The notes under the pieces: model-generated
Databases searched by the model: none
Told to the model about the DNA's origin: nothing
The model's input: only the letters and a program-made list of their open reading frames with translations
From: Pycnopodia helianthoides
Lineage: Eukaryota > Echinodermata > Asteroidea > Forcipulatida > Asteriidae
Assembly: GCA_032158295.1 (NCBI GenBank)
Contig: CM063263.1
Coordinates: forward strand, 11,418,974-11,482,973
Direction: 5' to 3'
DNA: 64,000 nt
Position numbers and translations under genes: made by a program
Shown: piece after piece, positions 42,791 through 55,000 of the stretch
How positions within the stretch are numbered: the first letter of the stretch is position 1
Layout of the letters: each line of letters begins with the position of its first letter

Positions 42791-44923
42791 AAAATTACAA
42801 CTAAGTTTTAAAAAGGATAAATAATTTTCACAGTTATTTATAATTTATGAGAATGAGGTTTAAGAAAGAACAAACTTTTATATTAAATCCTATAAAATGA
42901 ATGCAAGCCAAATGCCACTATATGAAAACAAATGAGACCATAGGTGACTGGAAGCTAAAGGTCAATTCAAAGAACCTTAAAATGTTATCAGTTTCATTTG
43001 GTATGTGGTTGGGTTGATCATGGTGCTACATGTAAATACTACACAAGATACTAAGCCACATGACAAAGGAAATGCAGTGGTACCCCACAGGAAGTGCTGT
43101 TCTAATAGCCTTGCGATTCCCGATTCTATATCAACAACAAAGCTGACTAATATTTAAATTGCTTATACTGTGAACAAAAAAACATAACAAATCTCAGACC
43201 GAGTTCCAAACATTAGCCATTTGTAGGTCTTCCCTAGCCAGCTCAATGAGCTGTCAAGGTCATAGCCTGTATGGTCCTGTTTGCCCTTCAGTCAATCGAT
43301 TGACCTCAGAGACCTGGCATGGGTTGATTTAATGAATGAATTAAGCGCAGTTGAAGGCTGTTTTAGAAAAACATACAAATGACTGGGGGAATTATGTGCA
43401 CCTGTGGTACATGCATTACATGTGAATACCTAGCTTGTTGAAACAGCACTTTTGTGAACATCTACATGTTCATGTAGTAAAATTAGTTTGAGTTTTAATA
43501 CAGCCTGCAGTCCTTGTGTTCCACAGATCCTAAATCTCCACCAAACTAGCGTCATTATTTTCTTTAAATTATAGCAACTTGTCAATTAGTTTGAACACAA
43601 AAACATCATAAATGTGTACGTTAATCAAAAGAAGTCCATTGTTGATCAGGGTATTCCAGGGATTTTTTTTTTTACCAGGGCTTGAATTGAAACTAACACT
43701 GGACTGCAAGTCCAAGTCCAGTGATTTTGGCATCAGGCCAGTAAGTAAACTCACGATTGGACTACATGTAGTTCCGGTGTTTTTCACATGCATACCACAG
43801 TGTGTAATATAATATCAAAATTTAAAAAAAGGTATGTTCGAATGTTGAGTTTGAGTCTGATGACAAGTGTTTGGAACTCTAAGCTTGTTTGATTTCTTTT
43901 TAGTATCAAAGTAAACTAACTTGTAAGTAAACGTGTAAGACAAACAAGATAAATCTTCTCTTAGTGCTTGTTTGAGCAATTTTTAAACAGGTTATGTGTT
44001 CAACTGTGTAGATAGCTTTTTCGCATTTTGATTCTTGTCTTGTGAAGAAATTCTGGTCCTGTAAAAACAAGCCCAGCAGTCTAGTGGATTCCTATCCCCC
44101 CCCCAAACAAATTTGAGCCCTGAACAAAATTTTCATATTACCATTTACAAGGACAAAAACAAATCTGTGAACATTTATGTTTTCAATCTTGCCAATTGTT
44201 CACACCCTTTAAGAGGTTTTGCTATGATAAAAATATTTTAAAAACTAACACACAAAGGACTTATCAACAGTTTGGATATGAAAGCTTTACGGGATACCAG
44301 TGTTTGTACAGAGCAATATTTCTGTCTGAGAGTAAAATGCTGTTATGTTGGAGAAAACTGTCTCCCAAAGCTCTATTCCTTGTTTCAATTTTGTCAGGTC
44401 GAAATTGACTGTTCATGTCGCGAGCGTTCTCCATCCTTTGGTTCCCACAAACATTACTTCATGTACTTGAGGCCAACTTGTGAAGGAAGTAAATTGTGCA
44501 CTTTTTATTAACCGTTATGTACACTCTTTCCATAAGCGACTTTCTACGACCCAAATACCACACAAAAAAAGCGCCGGAGCCCAAAGAAAAGGGCCTTTTT
44601 ACTGTAAAGCTGTAGTTTTGTCCATGTTCACCCTCCATAGTCAAGTTTACAACACTTGAGATTTTTCCAATAGTGGTGAGGTAACAATGTGTGATGTTAT
44701 TCTCTCAATTTTGAATGGAGGGTTGAAATGCCACAACACTTTGGAGCATTGTGTACAAAAAGTGTTAGTTTACAGATGACACTAAAAGAACTTGGGACAT
44801 TTATGATCTGTGGATCAAATTGGAGGGAATTCATTCAGACATTTATTTGTACTTAGTTGGCCCTAAAACAAAACCTTGAGGGTATAGTACTAGTAAAATT
44901 GGCCTCTGAACCCACATGTGCTA

Positions 44924-45246
44924 TAGACCATGTGAACGTTGTTTACAATAAGTGTGACCTTGTACATTCTTTGAGTATTCTGGCAGGCAAGATACTTCAC
45001 TAAAGTTGACATTTTGTGTCACAATTTCCACATAAAACCAAGAGTTATGAAAGTAAAAGCTGGACAAGTTTTTAGATGTGCCCCCTTTCATCATATCAAA
45101 AGTTGATAAGAATTAGACAGTGCAATCTCCATAAAATATAAGATTTTATGCTTTCTTCCATTGAGCTGTGTACAAATCGTGCCTGCAGGAAGTCCAGGCT
45201 CTGTGGCTCTTTTGTAAACATGTGACGTCACAGGTCACATTGTCTA
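44924..45246. mobile_element. TIR element, TAGACCATGTGACC family, copy 2
   Basis: Same core as 24796-25129 (cagtgcaatctccataaaa, cttccattgagctgtgtac, aagtccaggctctgtggctc). Flanked on both sides by a direct repeat of about 40 bp (44886-44923 and 45249-45289). Confidence 0.7.
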
Positions 45247-45489
45247 TAGTACTAACTAGTAAAATTGGCCTCTGAACCCACATGTGCTATTGTGTAAGAG
45301 GGCTGTGCTTCGTGCTTGAGTGGTCAACCAATTCGGCCACCAGCGTTTGTTTACATTTTTGTCAAAACAATTTTGGTAACTAGGGAGGGTTTCCACGCAA
45401 GACTTGCCCAGTTTACTGAAGTTTGAGAGGCTCTTTGGAGCCACCTTAACTTGCTAAGTGCAGTAAAGAATAGCATTATATCCCAATGC

Positions 45490-45625
45490 GCATAATCTGA
45501 CATAGATGTAAACTACAGCATGGCGTCCATATTGGCAGCTTGATTCATTTTGTAACTGTGCTCGGTTTTCTAAGATACATTGCGGTATATTTTTATGATG
45601 GCGCTTGTGCATGGCCTATTGTGTC
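45490..45625. repeat. Dispersed repeat shared with 62480-62590
   Basis: gtaaactacagcatggcgtc plus catattggcagcttga recurs as its reverse complement near 62535-62575. Both carry an atgcatcttggg/aagatacattgcggt type flank. Confidence 0.55.
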
Positions 45626-45903
45626 TCACTTCCTGGTTAAAAAAAACAAAATTGTGAAAAGCTGCGGTCTTTTTGTTTAGTCCACTGATAATATGAAAAT
45701 ATTGTGTATTTAATACATATTAACATGTAATATAGAAAAATATAATTTAGGTGAGCATAATACAATGGAAGGCAATCCTTTATGAAGAAAAAACATTGAA
45801 GAGCATTTTGAAATTTTGATCATTGATTGTTCATAAGCTTAAATTGTTTCTCATTGTTTGTGATTTGTTCTTTCTTCTTCTGTTATTTGTATAGTAAGTT
45901 AAG

Positions 45904-46071
45904 ATGGCACCAGTGTTGGTGAAAAGACGAATGTCCGACCCCCAGATCGTACAGCATCTCTGGGAGGCCATCACAGCGATACGCAAACAGAAACAAGTGG
46001 CAAACTTGGATCGGATCACAAAGTACATGAGCCGCGAGCATAGCGTCTTAGCCAAGGAGACGCAGCAACAG
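45904..46071 (+). CDS. ZMYND11: ZMYND11 exon 1 (coding): winged-helix start
   Basis: The acceptor is at 45893-45894, nine bases of leader, then [23 protein letters not shown] and [12 protein letters not shown] are nearly the vertebrate sequence of the SAMD1-like winged helix. Donor gtacca, phase 0. Confidence 0.93.
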
Positions 46072-49000
46072 GTACCATCTTGGTCTTATACCCTGTGTTC
46101 CATTACAGTTATGAATGCCGTTCAGCAGGCTGCATAGAAAGTGCTAGACTATAGATAGTTCCCAGTAGACGCCATCTTTACGGGCAAAGTGCATTTTGGC
46201 TTGCAGGTGCATCAAATGCTCAACTTATTAACGCACCCGCGTTGTTCCCTGACCAATCCTGCAATGAGTTTCGTGAAATGCGCGTGTGTTGCATGCCGTT
46301 CTCACACGAAACGCACGACATTTTGTTCTAAACTGCCCGTAAAGATGGCCGATTTACGTCATACTGCAACCTATCTATAGTTGGCTTCAATCAAGCCGTG
46401 GGCCATGTACGAATTGATGGCTATGTCAGTGGGTATGGCCAGATCACTGCAAAGGCCTATTTTGATTGGCGTAGTCTCCATGTGTTTTTTTTTTCCAAAC
46501 GTAGGCTTTGGCTCTGTCTCCGGCTTTGTTTGATGTTGGAAACACTCAGAGCTGTCAACTCTCCCTGATTCTGCAGAAAGTTTCCTGAAAATAAACCAAT
46601 CTGTTCATGTTCTGTTGAACAAATTCTGTTGAAAGTCTCCCTGATTATGGAAAATGTTTTCCCGTTATGTTAAATGCAATTCAAAATATCTCCCTGGTTG
46701 TACAAAATCTCCCTGATTGCAAAATGCAAATATTGGCAGCTTTGAAACACTGTGCAAAATGTACACCGCTCTAAAATTGAGGTGTTCCAAGCCGAGTTTT
46801 GGGAAAACCATTTTTATATTTTTACCAAAATATTACCAAACGTGGGATGAGAGAAAAATCAAATGGTCCTCATTGGAATTTGAACCCAAGACCCCCTGAC
46901 ACTCTGGGCAGATGCTCCACCAACTGAGCTATGAGGCACAGCGGTATACTCCCATCCGGTTTTCCCTAAGAACCACAGTTTTCTCTCGGTGTAGGTGGCC
47001 TGACGTTTCAACCCCAGCAGAGTCTTTCTCGATGGTGGTACCACCGGTGTGGCTGGTGAAGTAGTCCTGATGTGTTGCCTATAGACGATGCATTTAGAAG
47101 TATAGACTGAGCAAGTCTCGTGCGTATTCGAACATTAGGACCCGTTAAGGTGCGTGAGTTTGTTTCCTTCACGCGTTAAAGCAATGTACGTGGGACCAAA
47201 GTGGTCCCAAAATGTTCAAATACACGCGAGACTTGCACGGTCTATTGGAACACGTATTGGAACCCCTGAAAGTTCCCTGTGGCAAAGGAGGATTAACATT
47301 ACCATTTTGTATATTATTTATCATTTCAGCTGGCGTATGCGACTAAAGATGACCTCGTCGTCAAGGACAACTCCAAGGCAAAGAAAGGCATGAGGGCTGG
47401 CCAGGAGCAGGAGGCCTTCTGGTGCGCCAAAGAGGAGGAAGAAGAAGTAACTACCTTAGTCCGTTAAATTCCAAAAGCATTATACTAAAACTTAACTATG
47501 TAGGATTATGTCACTTGAGGCAATTTATAGGCAACCAGTTCCAGTCAATCTCAAAATAGCGAGAACATTCACATTTTTCATTTTACTAGGATTGGTAGTG
47601 CACGTAAAAGAACCCAGAACACTTGTCATGGAAGAGTAGGGGTTAACCCCAGTGTTTCTGGTCCACATAGCAAGCACTCTTGTTTACAGGTTTACAGGCT
47701 TGCGAGCTACAGTAAAAGTTCACTATGATGCATCCTTCGTTTCATTGCCAGAAATATATAATAACAATAATAATAATAATTTATTTGCAAAGAGACAGTA
47801 AGATATCTATTACAAAAATGCTTCTTGTGGAACCAAAGATTCAGAAAAGGGTTCTAGTGCTAAACCTCACAGACTTATTTTACATTTCTCTCTTCAAGCG
47901 GTAGAGTAAATTTGCATTTGTCTCTGTTTAGGTGGATGAATCACATGATTGGTACTGCTGCAAGTGTCACGGCCCTGGGGAGGTTCTGTGTTGTGGGTCT
48001 TGTTATCGTGTGTACCACCCTGAGTGTGTCACGAAGGGGGTGGATCTTGACAACCTTGGATCTACATGGACATGCTCCGTCTGCAAGGTAAGGCCATGTT
48101 CAATTTAGCCTTAACATCTGACGTCACACTTTAGAGGCTTGTGAATAACGCCAGAAACCGGCCTTGAGCGCCTGGCAGGATCCTGCCGGATGTACCTTTG
48201 ACCTCGCATCCCGTTCACGCAGACGGAGATTCGTAGTCTACTACTGCACACGTACACACATTACATGTTTATCCAATGAAATCATTGGGCCTGTAAGACC
48301 AGTGCCTGTCTTGATCCTTGCGGATTAAAGACACGAGACCAGTCTACACAAATGTATGTTCAAAGTAGTAGCTGTGGCTTGATTACCACGTTGAAATGCA
48401 ACAACCCTGCATATTTAAAAAGGGGGCTTCAATGTCAAATTCAAGTTTTTGATGCATTCATTTTTCAATAGAAGCGGAAGGCCAAGCACAGTGGTATTTA
48501 TCACGACTTGTTTTATTTTGAAGTGGTTTTGTTCCTGTATGTTTGCGTTGATATGACGATAGACTACACCAAAATATTAAATATTCGATAAAGAAATTAA
48601 CAAGTTATTAACTAGCGATTTTGTGGGGTCAGCTACAATAGGACTACCGATGCGGAAGGCTAAAGCACTGTTGTATTTATCACCACTTGTTTTATTTTTG
48701 CTTTCTCTCTCAGTCCGTCAAATCACCAGGTCTGAAACTCACCAAGTCAATGCTCTACAAACTCCTGGAGCATGTCTTGAATCGCATGAAGGACAAGGTA
48801 TGTGTGCATCGTAGAAATGAAAGGCAGAGAATGTTGAGCTCCTGCTGTTGTCGTGGCTTGTCAATACAACGTGTCATACATGTGTGGCAAAATTGAGACG
48901 CGCAATAAACATTTTCTACATTTTACTAGTTGATTTAAATAGATTGTGAAAGTCTTGCGCAAATCCAAAAAACGAGAAAACAACTGCTATTTTTTCATGA

Positions 49001-52000
49001 AATAAAATCTTCTATTTATCTTATATTTATACAAAATTCTTAAAAATAAAAACACCTAATACATTTGAATCTGAGATAAGATTCATGCATGAGTCATTTC
49101 TTAGGGTTGGTGCCCGTTTGTGAATGCTGCAGCAAGAGATGCAGTTGGTACCTCGCTAAACATGGAAGGATTCGCTGTTCTTGTGAATAGTTTGACAGGT
49201 TTTTGCTGTTTTCTCAGCAAGTAGACACTGTGTTCAGCAGAAAATTTCATAATATGACTTTTATTGTATCTTTCTTTACAATGTTTACCTATAAATCAGC
49301 TTTACGTTTAGAAAAAACGATCTATGACCGTACCTTTAAGACTCACCTCTATTCTTTCTAATTTCTGTTATACGCACTATGATCAGGGCCCAATTTCATA
49401 GAGCTGCTTTAGCAGAAATTATTGCTTAACTTTTTTTGCTAAGCAGAAATGAGCAGGATACCAGTCACAAATGTTACATGTGACATGGTAGTTTGGCTGG
49501 TAACCTTAGTCTGGCAAGCATTTTTTTTTTTGTGCTCCTCTTTGTGCTTAAGCAGCTGTATGAAATTGAGCCCTGGATGGAATAGCACCTTGTATTTTTG
49601 TATTTTTATGTTATGTTGTGTTGTCCACCTGTTCCTTATGGATCAGTTTACTAATTAAACTGTTTGCTTTGTTTGTCTACTCTACAGGCACGAGATCTGC
49701 ACAAGAAGCTAAACATGAGTGCACTTCCCAACTACTACAATCTTGTGTACCGACACGTTGACCTTGCCACTATCATGCAGGTTCGTCAGATGGTTTAATT
49801 TTTCCAATCGTAGACCGATCCATTAAGCTCCGCCCCTCATTGACCAATCACAAACGGCGAACACGCGTGCCGATGCGTTAATATCACATGATAAAATGTA
49901 ATTAAGTTTCAGCCATTTGGACATCTACCTGGTCTCTTTTGTGTGTCCTGGGTGGCAGAGCAAGCGCGTGCCCATACATGCTACCCACATGGCTGCCACA
50001 TTTAAAAATACATGTTTGTGTTAAATACTGGACACCTGCACTTGTTCAGTTTTGAGGTTACTGGTCAAATGCTAAAATTACTGGACTGTGGCCAGTGGTC
50101 CAGTGGGTATTTCAAGCCGTGATTATTCTATTATTGATGTACATTCCTGTAAAGCAATTATGTTTGGCTTGTGGGGTGTTGTGGCCGAGCGATCAAGCGC
50201 ACCAAGCTCTGGTGTTTTCTGATCAGCAGAGTGTGAGTTCGAGTCCCGGTCTGGGCACTTGTGTCTGTAAGCAAGACACTAAACCATTATTGCTTGGTCC
50301 TTTGGATGGGACGTCAAGCCGTTAGATCCCATGTGTTGTGTAATGCACATAAAGAACTCAGTTATACTTATCGATAAGAGAAGGGGTTTGCATCAGTGTT
50401 TTGGGCAGTGGCTGCTGAATGCGACGCAGCAGCTTGTAAACCTTTAAAAGGTGCTACATAAATGGTCTCATAATTCATAAACTTCAAAACCTGTCTTAAA
50501 AAGTGTTTTTCTCTCTTGAGCGCCTTTTTGCTGTCATTATGTAACCTTTTTATCCTAGTTTTAAAAATGGTGTTTGACTGCATTTCATTTGTGTTTTGTT
50601 TCCTGAGCAGAAAGTTGATGATAAGAAGTATCGCTGCATTGAAGAGTTCCAGTCTGATGCCGAGATGATGGTCCACACGTCTGTGATTTACTACGGACCG
50701 ACCAATGAACGCACTGACCTCTGTCAACTCACACTCAATGACTGCAACTACGATGTAAGAACAAACATTTCTTTTAAATTGATGACCCAATTCTTTTGGT
50801 AAAATATATATATTTTTGTTTGCTCTGAACAAATTTTGACAGGTGATAATAATAATAATAATAATATTGAATATTTATATTTAGCAATATCCACTTAATA
50901 AGGTGCTCAAAGCGCATGAAGGAAGAAGGAACAGTAAGAATAAGGGAGGAAAGAAAGGTCTACTTAAATGCTGTTTGAAACAAACAAAATTTCAATCTGT
51001 CTTCAAATGTGTCCACGTTGCTACTATCCCTAACATTTGAGGGTAACTGATTCCAAAGGAATGGTCCAGCATGTGCAAAGATCCTGTCCCCCCAGTTTGT
51101 GCGGGTTTTGGGGACAGCAAGTAAGCCAGAATCTGAAGACGATGATGTTTCAAAACGAGAAACATACAAGAACTTTTGCATATGCCACAGAGAATACACA
51201 CGATACATTTAACATGCTAAATTGGTTGTACATAGCTGATAGACATGGTTTAATGTTGGAAAATGCGCGTTCGACGCTCACAGCGATACACGTGATGGCG
51301 CGCAAGCTTACACGGTCGCTAATGACACCTAACACAATCAATACAAATACGTACCAGTAGGTCAGTGTAAAATCTGTTAGTACGCATGGTGGACACAACC
51401 GTTTAGCATCGCATGCAATTTGATCCCTGGAGAACCAAAGTCTAGGGACAGGAATTGGAAGTATGCAAAACCAAAAAGTTTTACAGATTTTCAAATATTG
51501 TCATGCTTTTTAACAAAAAGAGCAATTACGAATGGGAATTTTGCCTTTATCACACGGCCATGATCCTACTGGGCTTAAACTGCTGCTTAAAGACACTGGA
51601 TACCTTTGGTAATTGTCAAAGACCAGTCTTCTCACTTGGTGTATCTCAACATATGCACAAAATAACAAACCTGTGAAAATTTGAACTCAATTGGTCGTGG
51701 AAGTTTGGAGATAATAATGGAAGAAAAAACACCCTTGTCACGGCAAAGTTGTGTGCTTTCAGATGCTTGATTTCGAGACCTCACGCGTGAGGTCTCAAAA
51801 TCAATTCAAATAAATAACTTCTTTCTCAAAAACTACGTTACTTCAGAGGGAGCCGTTTCTCACAATGTTTTACACTATCAACAGCTCTCCATTGCTCGTT
51901 ACCAATCAAGTTTTTATGCTAACAATTATTTTGAGTAATTACCAATAGTGTCCAGTGCCTTTAAGACCCCAACCCCACTCTTTTATTCCCTTGTTTGATC

Positions 52001-55000
52001 TAAAAGAGTGATTTGATTTTTGGATTACTTTCTAGCTCGCTGAGGTACAACTGTGCAAGGATTGCTACCTGATGTCAAACAGCCGCACTGATCAGGGCTG
52101 GTTCTGCAAGCCGTGTGTAAGTCCACTATAAACTAAGGCGGTCGGGTTGGCACCGTGGTATCTTTCCTCACCTTCCACCTATGGGACCCGGTTCGAATCT
52201 CGCTTGGGGCACTAGGTGGTTTGGGTTTTCAGTCCCTACCTGATTGCGTGGGTTTTTTTTTTCTGGGATTACTCTTTGAGGTTTTCCTCCCACATCTAAA
52301 ACTGAAACTTCCTTCCTTGTCTTCTCTCCATGGGGTGCTTGGCTTGTGTAGTGATTAAGTTCGGTTTTCTGAGAGTCATTGGCTTCCCGCTCGAGTAAAT
52401 TTTTCTTCGTTAAAATAAAACTGAAACTTCCTTCCGAGCAATGGAGAGCTGTTGATAGTATAAAACATTGTGAGAAACGGCTCCCTCTGAAGTAACGTAG
52501 TTTTTGAGAAAGAATTGATTTTGAGACCTAGGTCTCGAAGATGTCCATAGATAAAATGCTGTATAAGAACCGAGTATTCAAATCTGTTGATGGCCCTGGA
52601 AAAAAAAAAGTGATTGCGCTTACGGTTCAATGTTTGTTTAGCATGCTCTAAGTGCCGTCAGGAAGAAGCTCCGTCTCTGTACCTAACATCTAAATCTCTC
52701 ATCAAAAGCCGGAGTTATCTTGGAAGTTTCAACTTTTTTTTCACTAATGCTAAAAATAAAAGCTTAGTACCCGGATCTGAGACAAACGTTTCACTAAAAT
52801 ACGTACATGTCTGAGTTGTATGGTTCCTCGCGTGCCCTGACTGTACTACAGGCATGTGATTTCTAAGGATTTTTCCTGATTTCAGGATTTTCTCAGAACC
52901 TCCTTGAGCCTTCAAATTTTCTTGAAGGAAGTAAAGCAGTGACCAAAGGGAGAAAGAAATAGTCCACGTTGTATCCAAACCTGTAGTTTTGTATTTCTGT
53001 TGATGCACTGAGTCTGTAAACCTCCTGAATTGTAACATGTGGGAGGTTCTGGGTCTAGAGTAAGGGGGAACCCAGACCTGCAAGCCATTTGTTCACATCT
53101 GTCCAATCTCATCGCTGAAACTACCAGTGCAGTTTGGCGCGTCGAAGATGCAATGACCGCGCAAGTGGTGGAACGTTTATCTGACAGCTGGGTATTTTGA
53201 GCAAAATGTGACGTCATGTTGAGTGATTAAATTATTATTGTTTTTATAAATTGGCTGTTAGGATCCTATGCATGAGGTAGTGTGGGCTCAGATGAAAGGC
53301 TTTGGGTTCTGGCCAGCCAAGGTTCTGCAGAGGGTGGACGGCAATGTTGACGTCAGATTCTTTGGGAGTAGGCACCAACGGTGAGTTGCTGACTCTTAAG
53401 TCAAAGGAAAGGCAGGCTGTCATAGTTTACCATTGTGGATGATATTGAATGGTCAGACAGTAGGAGGGTTAACTATGTACTGTTTGGGATGCATTCACCA
53501 CATAACATCATCTTGCAGGCTGCCATAGTTTATCATTCAAAACCCAGTGGATGATATTGAATGGTCAGACAGTAGGAGGGTTAGCTATGTACTGTGTTGG
53601 ATTTATTCACCACATGACATCATCTTGCAGGCTGTCATAGTTTACCATTCAAAACCCAGTGGATGATATTGAATGGTCAGACAGTAGGAGGGTTAGTTGA
53701 TCTTATTGATAATCCCTCATCATACAGGGCTTGGATCCCCGAGGAGAAGACACGAGACATCAAGACGAGTCGCGCAAAGCTGAACATCAAAGCCACCAAG
53801 GGCTGGCATAAAGCTTGGAAGGAGTTACAGACGTACCAGAGCCACAACGCATTGTGAGTTATTCTTCATTATTTTAAAATAGTCTACAGTCTTCTTTAGA
53901 TGAGGCCTTAAACAGGATGTACCAAAAGAAAAATGTTGACAGACCGTTTGCAAAGTATTATTTACGCCATCTTTAATGAGGGTAAGCTCCGATCAGTGCC
54001 ATCACTGCTTTCCATGGCGCCCTCAGTACAAATACTGAATTCATAAAAACAGACCACCGTCAACGTTTTTATAGGAGAAAGACAGCATGGTCTCAAGCTA
54101 AACAAACGAAAGAATTTACATAGAATTGGAGATTAAAAACACATGATGTCATTTTAGTAGGGCGCCCTCGCTAGAAGGTCAAGAGGAGGTTGTGCAATTG
54201 CCACTCCTCAGTGCCTAACGTACAAATCTGTGATATCCATTGTTTCACTATCATTTTACCATTACTTCTAAGATGGCTACTGGGCGACATCAATTCATAC
54301 GGTCTATTATCGGTTCATAACTGCATGAATTTCTGCTCAGTTTCAATTCTTCTGTGTCACTTTTCTCAGAGAGGATGGTGATGATTCTGAAAACGAGATG
54401 CCATCAAGGAAGAGGAATCACAGTGAGTCGAGTAAAGACGATGATATGGAAGAAGACAGGGTATCGAGCACCTTCAGTGAAGCCGACGAGGTAAAACTTC
54501 TCTTTGTGACAAACATACATGTGGCGCGTCGTGGTTGAGCAGTTAAGAGCACCAGACTCTAGCTCTGGTGTTTCTGATCAGCAGAGTGTGGGTTCGAGTA
54601 CCGGTCGTGACACTTGTGTCCTTGAGCAAGACACTTAACCATGATTGCTTTGTCCTTCGGATGGGATGCAAAGCCGTAGGTCCCGTGTGTTGTGTAATGC
54701 ACGTAAAAGAACCCAGTTACCCTAATCGCTGAGAGAAAGGGTTTACCTCGGTATTTCTGGCAGTGGTGTTTTTTTGCGCCACAGCACCTTGTATACCCTT
54801 ATAAGGTGCTACATAAATGGGTCTCATAATTCATAAACTTCAAAACAAAACCTGTCTTAAAAAGTGTTTTTCTCTGTTTTTAGCGCCTTGAGCGCCTTTT
54901 TGGTGGATACAGGCGCTAAATAAGACTCCAATATTATTATTATTATTATTATTGTTATTATGTGACCTTTTTATCCTAGTTTTAAAATGGTGTTTGACCC

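Larger units (their letters stand above)
40439..45894. other. First intron of the ZMYND11-like gene (inferred)
   Basis: No coding exon recognised. Contains the TTAA element at 41637, a tRNA-like SINE at 42680 and a TIR element at 44924. Short ORFs such as 44272-44511 are Cys-rich but lack splice context or family features. Confidence 0.45.

Noticed and set aside
44196..44511. Cys-rich overlapping plus-strand frames
   Set aside because: No family match, no good splice sites, overlapping frames in two phases; chance frames in a repeat-rich intron.
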